Shown: positions 35,535 through 45,579, numbered from the stretch's first letter. The stretch: DNA of 64,000 nucleotides from CAVQTK01 sp963716455 (GCA_963716455.1 CAVQTK010000017.1:55371-119370), one strand, 5' to 3'. Translations and numbers: made by a program. Notes: generated from the sequence alone by a model not told the origin.

Positions 35535-35819
35535 TTACAGAGAAGTAACAACTAAAGTTAATCCCTGTAAAGCGACAATCTTAACTTTTTGCCCAGATTG
35601 AAATTTCTCATGATTGGCTGCAACTTGCCAACGTTCGCCTTCCACATGTACCCAAATTTGTTCTCGATCAACGACAATCTTACCTATTTGTCCAATCATC
35701 GCTTCACGACCCGTTACAATTGGATACCTCCTAGAACGCAAAACCAACGATAAAATTCCACAGCAAAAAAGTGCAGTTACAATAGTTACAGCAATAATGA
35801 TATCTCGTGTTAATAACAT
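35535..35819 (-). CDS. NfeD-like protein, C-terminal part only
   Basis: This 94-residue protein has one membrane segment (about 8-27) and an OB-fold domain with REAMIGQIGKIV and the VHVEGERWQVAA strands, as in the C-terminal end of NfeD. Full-length NfeD proteins of this type also have a ClpP-like serine protease domain and several membrane helices before this point. An in-frame stop lies a few codons upstream, so those parts are missing. It could be a truncated partner of the slipin or a natural short form. Encoded directly upstream of the slipin gene. Confidence 0.8.
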   Translation of the reverse strand: MLLTRDIIIAVTIVTALFCCGILSLVLRSRRYPIVTGREAMIGQIGKIVVDREQIWVHVEGERWQVAANHEKFQSGQKVKIVALQGLTLVVTSL

Positions 35820-35893
35820 AACAGCAATACTAGACAGTTAGAAATATATAAAACTTTAAACCCCAGGCATTAGGATCTAAAAAATTTTTTATG

Positions 35894-37514
35894 CTAACTA
35901 AAATATACCCAAATTGCTAAAACACACAGTATCAATAAAAATGATAATGCAGTGATAATATAATGTCTTTTAACTTGAAGTATTGTTTTAGGAGTTTTGG
36001 TAAATGTCAAAGTCAATCCAGCAAGCTTTTCCGGCATTGGTGGTGCAGTTAACAAACTTACTATTATCAATAAACCAGAACAAAATATAAAAAGAAATAT
36101 GGCAAAATGTAAAAAATTAATGTTAGCGAATGTAAATAGCCAACCATTCCCTAAAACAGCTTTATTCAATTCCGCTATTAAACGTCCCATACCTAAAAAG
36201 AAACCCACTACCAGAGCGACAATAGCACCCACTCCATTGACTCTACGCCATAAAATTCCTAGCAAAAATACTGCAGCAATCGGCGGAGAAATATATGCCT
36301 GTACGCTTTGCAGATATTGATAAATTTGACCTGAAATTAATTTCATAAAGGGAATCCACAGCAAACCTAAGATAACCAGTATCAAAGTTGCTATTTGACC
36401 TATCCATACAAGATGTTTTTCAGAAGCAGCAGGATGTAACTTTTTATAAATATCCATGGTGATGAGGGTTGAACAGGAATTAAATACTGAAGACAGTGAA
36501 CTCATTAAAGCAGCTAAAAGCCCTGCTACTACCAATCCGCGTAAACCAATAGGAAGTAAAGCCCCAACTAAAGTGGGTAATGCTTGATCTGGTCTGTGTA
36601 AGACTATGATACCTTTTTGCACCAAACAGTAAGCAATGACACCAGGAATGACAAAAATAAATAAAGGTAAAAGTTTTAAATATCCAGCAAAAATAGTACC
36701 GCCACGTGCTTGTTTAATATCCGCAGCTGATAGTACTCTTTGCACAATAAACTGATCCGTACACCAATACCAAACCGCCAAAATGGGTGCTCCAAAAATA
36801 ATTCCGGTCCAAGGAAAGTTCGGATCCGAAATAGGTTTCCACATATTTAAAAAATCATGACCGGCGAGCTGTTGCATTTGCTCCCAACCACCTACTTTAT
36901 TTAATCCAACAATAGTAACTATTAAAGAGCCGCCCACAAGTACAAACATTTGTAGCATATCCGTATATAACACCGCTCGCAAACCACCAAAAATAGTATA
37001 AATACCGGTGGCGATTACTACTATTAGAGCCCCTGTCCAAAAATTAACACCCATTAATGTCCCAAATACAATACCACCTGCTGCAATAGTTACCGAAATT
37101 TTAGTGAGCACGTAGCCTACAATGGAAATAACTGCTAAATACCATCGAGTGGCTTCTGAGTAGCGGCGCTCTAAAAATTCTGGCATCGTAAATACACCAC
37201 TTTTTAAATAAAATGGGACGAATAGCCAACCTAATAATAGTAACGCTAAGGAAGCGATCACTTCAAAATGACCCACTGCGACGCCACTGGCGGCTCCGGT
37301 TCCAGCCAAACCAACCAAATGTTCAGATCCAATATTAGAGGCAAATAAAGAAGCTCCAATAATAAACCAACCTACATTACGCCCCGCCAAAAAATAACCT
37401 TTGGAATTCTGCTAATACATTAGAACCTAATTGAGTTGACCAAAAAGCCACACCAAAGACAGCAATAAAATAAAAAACAATTATTGACCAGTCCAAAGGG
37501 CTTAAAAGTGACAT
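35894..37514 (-). CDS. Sodium/solute symporter (SSF family), frameshifted near its start
   Basis: A symporter of the SSF (SGLT-like) family with about 13 membrane helices. Motifs include GRNVGWFIIGASLFASNIGS, the FGGLRAVLYTDMLQ segment and SSLSSVFNSCSTLITMDIYK. The natural start is probably the ATG at 37514, which encodes a first membrane helix beginning LSPLDWSIIVFYFI. One extra T in a T6 run at about 37398-37403 moves the frame just before FLAGRN. The open frame that remains starts only at 37390 and lacks the first helix. Sugar (SGLT-like) or another solute is possible; sodium coupling is expected. Genuine loss or a homopolymer error cannot be told apart here. Confidence 0.82.
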
Positions 37515-37646
37515 ATTTTCGATTCCCTGATAAAAGACACATGGTTCATTAGATATCTTTTGTAAGATGTCTTTAGAAATGCATATATTTAAATTATAAT
37601 AGAAATGCTTATTTTCTCAAATTATTCTTTAAGTTATGGAAAAAAC

Positions 37647-38429
37647 ATGAAGACTATTCTCCTCACCTATGTAAACGATTATGTTGCGATTGCAACGTTA
37701 CATCGTCCTGAAGTGAGGAATGCTATCAACTTACAAATGATGCAAGAATTGGTGGAGCTGTGGCAAAATTTACGCATCGATGCAGAAAATTTACGCTGTC
37801 TCATTTTAACTGGAGAGGGCAATCACGCATTTTGTGCCGGTGCAGATTTAAAAGAGCGCCACCATATTGAGCTCAAAACTTGGAAAAAACAGCATTTAAC
37901 TTTACAGCAAGCAATGGTTTCGATGGTCCAGTGCCCTATTCCTTTAATTGCAGCAGTTAACGGCGCGGCTTTTGGCGGTGGGTTAGAATTGGCTTTAGCT
38001 TGTGATTTTATTTATGCATCAAAAAAAGCTGTTTTTGCTCAATCTGAAGTTAAATTAGGTATTATGCCGGGAGCAATGGGAACACAAAATCTACCACGAG
38101 CGGGTGGTTTACGCAGGGCAAAAGAATTGAGCTATACCGGCCAAGCTTTTTCTGCTGAACAAGCATATGAATGGGGAATAGTGAACAAAATTTGTGAACC
38201 ACAAGATCTCATGACAGAAGCATTAGCAACAGCCAATCTTATTGCAGCAAATGCACCGTGTGCCATCCGTCAAGTAAAAACTGTGATCAATGCTTCCACT
38301 CATGCCGATATTTTCGCAGGATATGCTTTAGAGGTAAGCGCTTATAACCGCGTGCTCTCTACTAAAGACCGGGAAGAAGGGATTGCAGCTTTTAACGAAA
38401 AGCGTAAAGCTACCTTTAAAGGCGAATAA
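37647..38429 (+). CDS. Enoyl-CoA hydratase/isomerase family protein
   Basis: The ATG at 37647 with a GGA ribosome-binding site gives a 260-residue crotonase-fold protein; an upstream in-frame start (37605) adds residues not typical of the family. The oxyanion-hole segments HAFCAGADLKER and NGAAFGGGLELALACD are present, as is the acid/base Glu region AQSEVKLGIMPGAMGTQNLPR. Such enzymes hydrate enoyl-CoA in fatty-acid or amino-acid breakdown. Methylglutaconyl-CoA hydratase is one possibility, judged from overall layout only. It stands alone between divergent and convergent neighbours; fadD and fadE lie about 20 kb away. Confidence 0.88.
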   Translation: MKTILLTYVNDYVAIATLHRPEVRNAINLQMMQELVELWQNLRIDAENLRCLILTGEGNHAFCAGADLKERHHIELKTWKKQHLTLQQAMVSMVQCPIPLIAAVNGAAFGGGLELALACDFIYASKKAVFAQSEVKLGIMPGAMGTQNLPRAGGLRRAKELSYTGQAFSAEQAYEWGIVNKICEPQDLMTEALATANLIAANAPCAIRQVKTVINASTHADIFAGYALEVSAYNRVLSTKDREEGIAAFNEKRKATFKGE

Positions 38430-38439
38430 TTGCCGCAGG

Positions 38440-39819
38440 CTAACGACCTCGACGCCAGAGCGTACCACTAGCGCTATCTTCAATTAAAATACCCAAACTT
38501 TCTATTTCTTTACGTAGACGATCTGCCTCATTCCAATTTTTGTTGGCCCGAGCCTGATCACGAGCTTGGAGTAAAGATTCAATTTTTTGGGTCTCAGCTT
38601 TACTTGCGTCCCCTTGCAAAAATTCAGCAGGAGGTTGCTGTAATATTCCCAAAATTTTTCCCAAATTTCGCAGAGTATTGCCTAAATCAGCTGCCGCTGC
38701 CAATTGTTGTTGTTCACGTAATCGATTAATTTCTCGTGATAATTCAAACAATACCGCAATCGCTTCGGGAGTATTAAAATCATCGTCCATTGCCTCCTGA
38801 AAGTTGCGGCGAAAAAACTCCGATTCTGCAGATGAATTAGGCAAGTCACGTAAAGACAGATAGAGGTGATGTAGAGCATTTTGTGCCTGCACTATATTTT
38901 CTACTGAGTAATTGATTGGGCTACGGTAATGACCAGAAATCATAAAATAACGTAGAATTTCAGGAGGATATTCTGCTATTACTTCTCTTATGGTAAAAAA
39001 ATTACCCAGTGATTTTGACATCTTTTCTTTATTAACTTGTAATAGGCCGACATGCATCCATAATTTAGCGAACTCCTTATCGCAACTTGCTTCTGATTGG
39101 GCAATTTCATTTTCATGATGAGGAAACTTCAAATCCATTCCGCCTCCATGGATATCAAAAGGTTGTCCGAGCAGGCAGGTGGACATAACAGAACATTCTA
39201 TATGCCATCCTGGACGCCCTTCTCCCCAAGACGAAGGCCAGTGAGGCTCTTCAGGCTTAGAAATCTTCCACAAAACAAAGTCCAACGGATCGCGCTTTAC
39301 ATCATTCAATTCTATGCGAATTCCCGAACGCAATTGATCTATATCACGTGAAGTCAGACGGCCATAATTCTGAAAACTCCTCACATCAAAATAGACATCT
39401 CCATTGACAGCTTGGTATGCGTGACCTCTTTCTAATAATTTTTGAATCAAATTTATCATTTGAGGAATATACTCGGTTGCTCGGGGCTCATGATTTGGTG
39501 GCAACAACCCTAAAGCCGTTTCATCCTCCTTTTGAGCTTGAATAAAACGTGTGGTTAAATCAGTGATACTTTGTTGATTTTCTTGCGCACGTTTTATTAT
39601 TTTATCGTCAATATCGGTAATATTACGCACATAATTAACCAGGTAATTCTGCTCTCGCAAATAGCGAACAATTACATCAAAAGTGATCATTGAACGAGCA
39701 TGGCCAATATGACAGTAATCGTATACGGTGTTACCACATACATAGAGGTTTATTTTACCTGGGTGAATAGGTTTGAAAATCTGTTTGGATTTAGTGAGGC
39801 TGTTGAAAATTTTTAACAT
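38440..39819 (-). CDS. cysS: Cysteinyl-tRNA synthetase
   Basis: CysRS charges tRNA-Cys. The start at 39819 gives the usual MLKIFNSLTKSK beginning, about 459 residues; the frame is open four codons further. Class I motifs are present: HIGH in YDYCHIGHARS, and KMSKS in NKEKMSKSLGNF. Zinc ligands are in NLYVCGNTVYD and in the WHIECSVMS and GGGMDLKFPHHENE segments. It overlaps the end of gltX by 29 bases, so the two synthetases are co-translated. No frame damage. Confidence 0.96.
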   Translation of the reverse strand: MLKIFNSLTKSKQIFKPIHPGKINLYVCGNTVYDYCHIGHARSMITFDVIVRYLREQNYLVNYVRNITDIDDKIIKRAQENQQSITDLTTRFIQAQKEDETALGLLPPNHEPRATEYIPQMINLIQKLLERGHAYQAVNGDVYFDVRSFQNYGRLTSRDIDQLRSGIRIELNDVKRDPLDFVLWKISKPEEPHWPSSWGEGRPGWHIECSVMSTCLLGQPFDIHGGGMDLKFPHHENEIAQSEASCDKEFAKLWMHVGLLQVNKEKMSKSLGNFFTIREVIAEYPPEILRYFMISGHYRSPINYSVENIVQAQNALHHLYLSLRDLPNSSAESEFFRRNFQEAMDDDFNTPEAIAVLFELSREINRLREQQQLAAAADLGNTLRNLGKILGILQQPPAEFLQGDASKAETQKIESLLQARDQARANKNWNEADRLRKEIESLGILIEDSASGTLWRRGR

Positions 39820-41221
39820 ATTCTTGGGCACGCTGTAAGCATTGTTTAATTTTTTTGGGATTCATTAACAATAGAATTTTTTCTAGTTCAGGACCGTGAG
39901 TCATACCTGTTAAAGCGATACGTAATGGCTGATAGAGGGCTTTTCCTGAAAGCGCACATTTATCTTTCAAATAATGCCAAATTTTTTGGGTATTGCCATC
40001 ATGTTGTTCAAAAGCATCCCATGCATGAGAAAAATAGTCAGGATTAGTGGTTTGCAAATCACCAATTTCAGGCAATTCTTCACCAAAAATAATCTGCACC
40101 CAGGGCAATGCCTCTGCAGGAAATTGAATATTTGGTTTTATCATTTCCGCAAACTGGACTTGCTTTGCTAAAGGAATTTTTTCGGTTATTTCTTCACCCA
40201 ACCAGTCCAACCATTGATCAATGGATAAAGACTCTAGGCTTCTTTTTTGCCAAAAATTCAATTGCTCTTGATTAAACTTGGCAGGCGAAGTACTCAAAGC
40301 ATCAACTCGAAATTGAGCTGCTAATTCTTCTAGAGAAAGCAACTGGTCATGGCCATAATAATGCCCCAATCGTGCTAAGTAATTAATAACTGCCAACGGT
40401 AAATAACCTGCTTCACGCAGCTGGACGATAGATAGGCTACCAAGCCGTTTCGATAAAGGACTCCCATCAGGCCCTACAATCATCGCAATATGAGCATAAT
40501 CGGGAATAGACAACCCCAATGTTTCTAAAATAAGAATTTGCCGCGGTGTGTTCGTTACGTGATCTTCACCACGAACAACATGAGAAACCTCCATCAAGGC
40601 ATCATCAAGGGCATTACAAAATAAAAAAGAAGCGCCGCCATCAGCACGGCGAATAATGAAATCCCCTAGGTCATCACTTTGAAAGGATTGCTCACCTCGT
40701 ACCAGATCAGTAAAACGAATCTGATAATGCGCCGGAATGCGAAAGCGCAAAGTTGGCCTTCGACCCTCGGCTTCCTTTTGGGCAATTTGGAAAGCAGTTA
40801 ATTCTTGACAGGTTCCTGGATAACGGGGAGGCTTACCTGTTGAGCGTTGAATTTTTCGGACAATGGCCAATTCTTCTTCAGTACAATAACAGGGATAAGT
40901 CGCGCCCATGGCCTCTAAGCGTTGGTAATAATCCGCGTAAATCGCCCCACGCTGTGATTGGCGATAAGGACCATGACCTTTATCACACTCAGGGCCTTCT
41001 TGCCATAACAAACCTACCCACAACAAATCTTGCAATAAGCTTTTAATATACCGTTCCTCAGAACGCTGCAAGTCGGTATCCTCAATTCGCAGTAAAAATT
41101 GTCCACCTACACTTTTTGCTAACAGTGCACTAAATAAAGCAGTTCGCAAATTACCCAAATGCAATAAGCCGGTTGGACTAGGGCAAAATCGGGTTTTAAC
41201 GTGTGAGTCTAAATTATGCAT
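39791..41221 (-). CDS. gltX: Glutamyl-tRNA synthetase
   Basis: GluRS charges tRNA-Glu and, where GlnRS is missing, also tRNA-Gln. The protein has 476 residues. Class I motifs are TRFCPSPTGLLHLGNLRTALF (HIGH-like) and SPLSKRLGSLS (KMSKS-like, with KRLG). The PRYPGTC segment and a C-terminal helical domain are as in other bacterial GluRS. The gene leads directly into cysS. No GatCAB genes are in the window, so discriminating or not is unknown. Upstream lies the palindromic element R5. Confidence 0.95.
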   Translation of the reverse strand: MHNLDSHVKTRFCPSPTGLLHLGNLRTALFSALLAKSVGGQFLLRIEDTDLQRSEERYIKSLLQDLLWVGLLWQEGPECDKGHGPYRQSQRGAIYADYYQRLEAMGATYPCYCTEEELAIVRKIQRSTGKPPRYPGTCQELTAFQIAQKEAEGRRPTLRFRIPAHYQIRFTDLVRGEQSFQSDDLGDFIIRRADGGASFLFCNALDDALMEVSHVVRGEDHVTNTPRQILILETLGLSIPDYAHIAMIVGPDGSPLSKRLGSLSIVQLREAGYLPLAVINYLARLGHYYGHDQLLSLEELAAQFRVDALSTSPAKFNQEQLNFWQKRSLESLSIDQWLDWLGEEITEKIPLAKQVQFAEMIKPNIQFPAEALPWVQIIFGEELPEIGDLQTTNPDYFSHAWDAFEQHDGNTQKIWHYLKDKCALSGKALYQPLRIALTGMTHGPELEKILLLMNPKKIKQCLQRAQEYVKNFQQPH

Positions 41222-41252
41222 TGAATGCTCACTTTTTTATTTACAAAGGATT

Positions 41253-41397
41253 ATCCTAAATTCTGCAGTTACAATCTACTGCGAAGCTATAATTCGCTGA
41301 ATCTTAGAATTTTTTTAACAATTTTTTCACTCATCGTAGGATGGCTACGGGTTTCATGATTCCTTCTCGTTACGATTATAACTGCAGAATTTAGGAT
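41253..41397. repeat. Palindromic element R5 between gltX and gltA
   Basis: The 24-bp ATCCTAAATTCTGCAGTTAC plus AATC at 41253-41276 is matched by an inverted copy at 41374-41397 with one difference. The 97 bases between them contain no gene. Only this one copy was noticed in the window. It occupies most of the promoter region shared by the divergent gltX and gltA genes. Confidence 0.75.
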
Positions 41398-41507
41398 TAT
41401 TCTAACATAGTTAATCACTTTGGATAATAAATTTGGGGCTCTTGAAATTGGTAACCTGAAGTTACTTTTGCTATATTGTAAACACAATCAAATGGAGCCC
41501 ATAAACA

Positions 41508-42788
41508 ATGAGTGACGCCAAATTAACTGTGGAAAAAAATGCAATAGATCTTCCTATTTTATCCGGAACATTAGGTCCTCCTGTCATTGACATAAAAAAT
41601 TTAATAAATTTTGGATATTATGCTTATGATCCAGGATTTTATTCCACTGCTTCCTGCGAATCTAAAATTACTTTTATTGATGGGGATGCAGGCATTTTAC
41701 TTTACCGAGGCTTTCCCATTGATCAATTAGCCTATCGTTGTGATTACATGGAGGTTTGTTACCTACTCATGAATGGCGAGTTGCCAAATCAAAATCAAAA
41801 AGAAGAATTTGTTAATCAAATTAAACGAAATAGCAGTGTTCACGAACAAATTACCCATTTCTTTAGTGGCTTTCGTCGTGATGCTCACCCTATGGCTATC
41901 ATGGTAGGAGTAGTAGGCGCCTTGTCTGCCTTTTACCATGATTCTTTAGATATTTCCCAAGCAGATCACCGGGAGAAATCTGCCATTCGTTTAATTGCTA
42001 AAATGCCTACTCTTGCTGCTATGAGTTACAAATATTCCATTGGTGAGCCATTCATTCACCCCAAGCAAAATTTGGGATTTGCCGAAAATTTCCTCAATAT
42101 GATGTTTTCTACCCCGTATGAAGAATGGCATTGTAACCCAGTTTATTCACGAGCCATGGATCGCATTTTTACCTTGCATGCCGACCATGAACAAAATGCC
42201 TCAACCTCTACAGTACGAGTAGCAGGTTCAACGGGCGCCAATCCGTTCGCATGCATTTCAGCTGGAATAGGCGCGTTATGGGGACCCGCTCACGGTGGCG
42301 CCAATGAAGCTTGTTTAAATATGCTCTATGAAATTGGCAATAAAAATCGAATTAATGAATTTATTCATCGTGCTAAGGATAAAAATGATCCGTTCCGGCT
42401 GATGGGGTTTGGACATCGAGTTTATAAAAATTACGATCCTAGAGCTAAGGTAATGCAAGAAACCTGTCATGAAGTATTGGCCGCAACGGGTCGGCAAAAC
42501 GAGCCGTTGTTTGAATTGGCTCTTACTTTGGAGAAAATTGCGTTAGAAGACGATTACTTCATCGAAAGAAAACTTTATCCCAATGTAGACTTTTATTCGG
42601 GAATAACTTTAAGTGCTTTAGGCATACCCCCCAATATGTTTACAGTCATTTTTGCATTATCACGTACTGTAGGATGGGTTTCTCATTGGATTGAAATGAT
42701 TAGCGATCCACAACACCGTTTGGCTCGTCCCAGACAATTATATACGGGTCCAACTCAGCGAGATGTCATAAACATCAATGAACGTTAG
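41508..42788 (+). CDS. gltA: Citrate synthase (type II)
   Basis: Citrate synthase joins acetyl-CoA and oxaloacetate at the entry of the TCA cycle. The protein has 426 residues, like the hexameric Gram-negative type. Motifs include GDAGILLYRGFPIDQLA, the first active-site His region LHADHEQNAST, GPAHGGANEA, MGFGHRVYKNYDPRA with the second His, and the catalytic Asp in PNVDFYSG. A GGAG ribosome-binding site precedes the ATG. thiL starts 18 bases after its stop, so the two may share a transcript. Confidence 0.97.
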   Translation: MSDAKLTVEKNAIDLPILSGTLGPPVIDIKNLINFGYYAYDPGFYSTASCESKITFIDGDAGILLYRGFPIDQLAYRCDYMEVCYLLMNGELPNQNQKEEFVNQIKRNSSVHEQITHFFSGFRRDAHPMAIMVGVVGALSAFYHDSLDISQADHREKSAIRLIAKMPTLAAMSYKYSIGEPFIHPKQNLGFAENFLNMMFSTPYEEWHCNPVYSRAMDRIFTLHADHEQNASTSTVRVAGSTGANPFACISAGIGALWGPAHGGANEACLNMLYEIGNKNRINEFIHRAKDKNDPFRLMGFGHRVYKNYDPRAKVMQETCHEVLAATGRQNEPLFELALTLEKIALEDDYFIERKLYPNVDFYSGITLSALGIPPNMFTVIFALSRTVGWVSHWIEMISDPQHRLARPRQLYTGPTQRDVININER

Positions 42789-42806
42789 GATCGACAGAAA
42801 ACAAAT

Positions 42807-43755
42807 ATGCATGAATTTGAGATTATCGAAAAATTTTTTCATCGGCCAATAAAAAATACCAAGTTATTCCCATTAGAAATTGGTGATGATGCTGCACTTA
42901 TTTCACCCACCTTCTGGGTGTGAAATAGTAACTTCTGTGGATACTTTAACAGTCGGAGTACATTTTACTCCTGACAGCCAAGCTAACGACATTGGTTATA
43001 AATCTTTAGCCATCAGTTTAAGTGATCTCGCGGCGATGGGAGCCCAAGCTAGCGCCGTATTATTAGCTTTAACCCTTCCAGAGGCCAATGAGGATTGGCT
43101 CACGCAATTTGCCTCTGGTTTTTTTGCTTTGGCCGATGAGTACAATATTGAGTTGATCGGCGGCAATATTAGCCGGGGACCTTTATCTATCAGTACTACC
43201 ACCTTCGGATGGGTTAACAAAGGACAAGCACTGCGACGTAATGGTGCAAAAATAGGCGATGAAATTTATGTCACTGGGACTTTAGGGACCGCAGGACTCG
43301 CTTTACAGCTGCAACAAAAACGCTTACCTTTAGATGCCGAAGTCCATCAACGTTTTTTTCGTCCTCAGCCCAGACTTGAAGCAGGGTTGGCTTTGCGGCA
43401 AATTGCACATGCTGTAATCGACATTTCCGATGGTCTTGCAGCAGATTTGCAAAAACTATTAACTGCTAGTTTTGTCGGTGGCAGTATTGAAATTAAACTT
43501 TTACCTCTTGCAAAATCTGTTAAAACGCATTGCTCAGAGGAAGAAGGCTGGAAATTAGCATTAACTGCAGGTGAGGATTATGAACTTTGTTTTTGTGCTC
43601 CACCCTCGAAAAAAGAACAATTAAAGGCCGCGTTTGCTGCAATAAAATGCCCAGTACATTGCATCGGTGAAGTTAATACAGCCGCAGGTTTAAAAATGTA
43701 TTCTCCTGCAGGGAAATTAGTTACCGTAGAACATTTAGGCTACCAACATTTTTGA
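42807..43755 (+). CDS. thiL: Thiamine-monophosphate kinase, frameshifted near its start
   Basis: ThiL phosphorylates thiamine monophosphate to the active cofactor. The true start is the ATG at 42807, which begins MHEFEIIEKFF and reaches the family motif IGDDAAL. One extra C in CCC at about 42905-42907 shifts the frame; the rest continues as SGCEIVTSVDTLTVGVHF through NLSDLAAMGA-type (SLSDLAAMGA), IGGNISRGPLS and the C-terminal AGEDYELCF. Without correction only a shortened frame from 42880 is open, lacking the acidic start motif in frame. pgpA follows by seven bases, the usual thiL-pgpA pair. Because thiL is essential where thiamine is made or salvaged as TMP, a sequencing error is plausible. 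Confidence 0.85.
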
Positions 43756-43761
43756 AAAATT

Positions 43762-44256
43762 ATGACTCCAACAATTAAATCTTATCCGCAAACAGTATGG
43801 ACCAATCCAATACATTTTATCGCTAGCGGATTCGGTAGCGGCGCACTCCCATGGATTCCTGGAACGTGGGGAACCCTAGTTGCTATTCCTTTTTATTTAG
43901 TCATGCAGCACTTGCCATTATGGGGATACTGCTTAGTAACCTTATTGCTCATCGCAGCGGGCGTATTGATTTGTGATAAAACTTCCCGTGATTTTGGTGT
44001 TGAAGATCACTCTGCCATAGTTTGGGATGAAATGAGCGGCTTTTTAATCGTAATGATTGGCATCCCCTGTACGTGGTACTACATAATCTCGGCAATTGTT
44101 TTGTTTCGTTTTTTCGACATTTATAAACCAGGTCCTATTCGCTGGATCGATCAACATATACCTGGCGGAATGGGAATTATGTTAGATGATGTGGCAGCAG
44201 CTCTGTGTGCTGCACTTGTTTTACATATAATTATCTGGTTTTTTACCTTGTTTTGA
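43762..44256 (+). CDS. pgpA: Phosphatidylglycerophosphatase A
   Basis: PgpA removes phosphate from phosphatidylglycerophosphate to give phosphatidylglycerol. The protein has 164 residues and several membrane segments. Family motifs are ASGFGSGALPWIPGTWGTL at the N-terminus, DHSAIVWDEMSGFL with the catalytic acidic residues, and FRFFDIYKPGPIRWID, then GMGIMLDDVAAALCA near the end. It follows thiL by seven bases and ends one base before the choline-kinase-like gene. Confidence 0.95.
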   Translation: MTPTIKSYPQTVWTNPIHFIASGFGSGALPWIPGTWGTLVAIPFYLVMQHLPLWGYCLVTLLLIAAGVLICDKTSRDFGVEDHSAIVWDEMSGFLIVMIGIPCTWYYIISAIVLFRFFDIYKPGPIRWIDQHIPGGMGIMLDDVAAALCAALVLHIIIWFFTLF

Positions 44257-44257
44257 C

Positions 44258-45136
44258 ATGTATCAAAACCTTCGCGACCATTTACAAAAAAGCGGTTTGT
44301 TTGATGCAGCAGCATTTACACAAATGCAAATTAAACCTCTTGCAACGGGTACCAGTGAAGTCTTTTTAATTACTGCTCCTGGGCACCCCGCCTATGTAGT
44401 CAAAATTCCATTGCCAGCACTACAGCAACTTATAAATCGCGATAACGAATACCAAGCCAATCAAACCGCAGCAAAATTAGGTATCAGTTTGCCATACTGT
44501 TATTTTAATTTTACTTCCGGTATTTCTGTTACTGAATATCAATCTGAATGCCAAATACTAAATAAGTCACTCATGCAACAAGGCAACATATGGAAAAAAG
44601 TCATAGAACTACTAAAAACGGTGCATTGCCTGCCAAATTTATTTATCCAAGATTTCGACATCTTTAGCGTAATCAAAAACTATCGCAATAAAGTTAATAA
44701 AAATAACCTACCATCTGAACTTAGCGATTTATATTCCTTTAATAGTGCAATTGACAAAATCGAACAACAATTTAAGGATCTAGCGATTCCTCCACAACCT
44801 TGTCATGGGGACCCTACTTTAGAAAATTTTTTATTAGTAGCCGATCGATTGTATTTAATAGACTGGGAATATGCAGGTAATAATGACCCTTGTTGGGATC
44901 TAGCAACCGTAGCTATGGAAGCAGAATTTAATGCAGAACAAGAGAAAGCACTTCTAAGCTATTATTTTCAAGAGTTACCTGATGCGGCAATTTTACAACG
45001 TTTTCAAGTTTATAAAGTATTAGCCAACTACTTGTGGGCTTTATGGTGTGAAGTATTATCGTTACATCATTTTGCCATACAACGATGGCAACAATTTAAA
45101 AACGAATTCCCGACTCTTTTTTCTAGGGTTTGTTGA
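44258..45136 (+). CDS. Choline-kinase/aminoglycoside-phosphotransferase-like kinase
   Basis: This 292-residue protein has the small-molecule kinase fold. The catalytic loop reads CHGDPTLENFLL, and the metal-binding loop is LIDWEYAGNNDPCWDLA, both complete. LicA-type choline kinases and ThiK-like thiamine kinases look alike at this level. Linkage to thiL and pgpA fits either: thiamine kinase (ThiK) would supply the substrate of ThiL, while choline phosphorylation would serve surface or phospholipid decoration. The start lies one base after the pgpA stop. Substrate not settled. Confidence 0.8.
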   Translation: MYQNLRDHLQKSGLFDAAAFTQMQIKPLATGTSEVFLITAPGHPAYVVKIPLPALQQLINRDNEYQANQTAAKLGISLPYCYFNFTSGISVTEYQSECQILNKSLMQQGNIWKKVIELLKTVHCLPNLFIQDFDIFSVIKNYRNKVNKNNLPSELSDLYSFNSAIDKIEQQFKDLAIPPQPCHGDPTLENFLLVADRLYLIDWEYAGNNDPCWDLATVAMEAEFNAEQEKALLSYYFQELPDAAILQRFQVYKVLANYLWALWCEVLSLHHFAIQRWQQFKNEFPTLFSRVC

Positions 45137-45141
45137 CAATT

Positions 45142-45236
45142 GTCATTGCGAGCGTTAGCGAAGCAATCCAATTCGTACTTTGAACAATGCTCTGTACTGG
45201 ATTGGCTTCCCCGCTCGCGCTCGGGGTCGCAATGAC
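45142..45236. repeat. Palindromic repeat R4 (TCATTGCGAGCG type)
   Basis: The left arm GTCATTGCGAGCG...AGCGAAGCAATCCA is answered by TGGATTGGCTTCCCCGCTCG...GGTCGCAATGAC on the right, making a 95-bp imperfect palindrome. Sequences of this type are scattered in many intracellular bacteria. It lies between the choline-kinase-like gene and giant-gene copy B, and may act as a two-way terminator. A decayed relative may exist at 19910-19970. Confidence 0.75.
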
Positions 45237-45261
45237 TCTATTTTACCTGATCATCTTTTTA

Positions 45262-45579
45262 TCAGCTTCTCAGTCTCTGCAATTCTCCAAAGACTTTATC
45301 AAGCAATTCACGAGTCCCGGTGATTTTACGACGAGAAAACAAGGCATACGGCGAAGTTCCCAATCTATAACAAAAAGTATCCGTCACCCGGTCAGCACCA
45401 CATTGCTGAATACAAGTCTCTAAATCTCTTAACTGCCGCGGCATATCACATTCAGTGCCATTTGTTGCATCCAATACCTCTTTAAATTGATAAAAGAGCT
45501 CTATCAATTTATCCCGCTTGGCTCTTAAAATTTTTCGGGTTCTGGAGGCCCACACAGCAACCACTGGCGCGCTTGTCAA
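45262..45579 (-). pseudogene. Giant ankyrin-like gene, copy B, fragment 4 (3' end)
   Basis: The 105-residue frame opens with TTG inside the preceding fragment and matches 29267-29563 of copy A at well over half its positions. Shared segments include RAKRDxLIxLFYQFK, TFCYRLGTSP and ALFSRRKIT. As in copy A it is out of frame with the fragment before it. Conservation of both frames in the overlap is discussed among the findings. No recognised domain. Confidence 0.6.

Noticed and set aside
41287..41487. 66-codon minus-strand frame between gltX and gltA
   Set aside because: Runs through the R5 palindrome and the gltA promoter region, with no ribosome-binding site or recognisable product.
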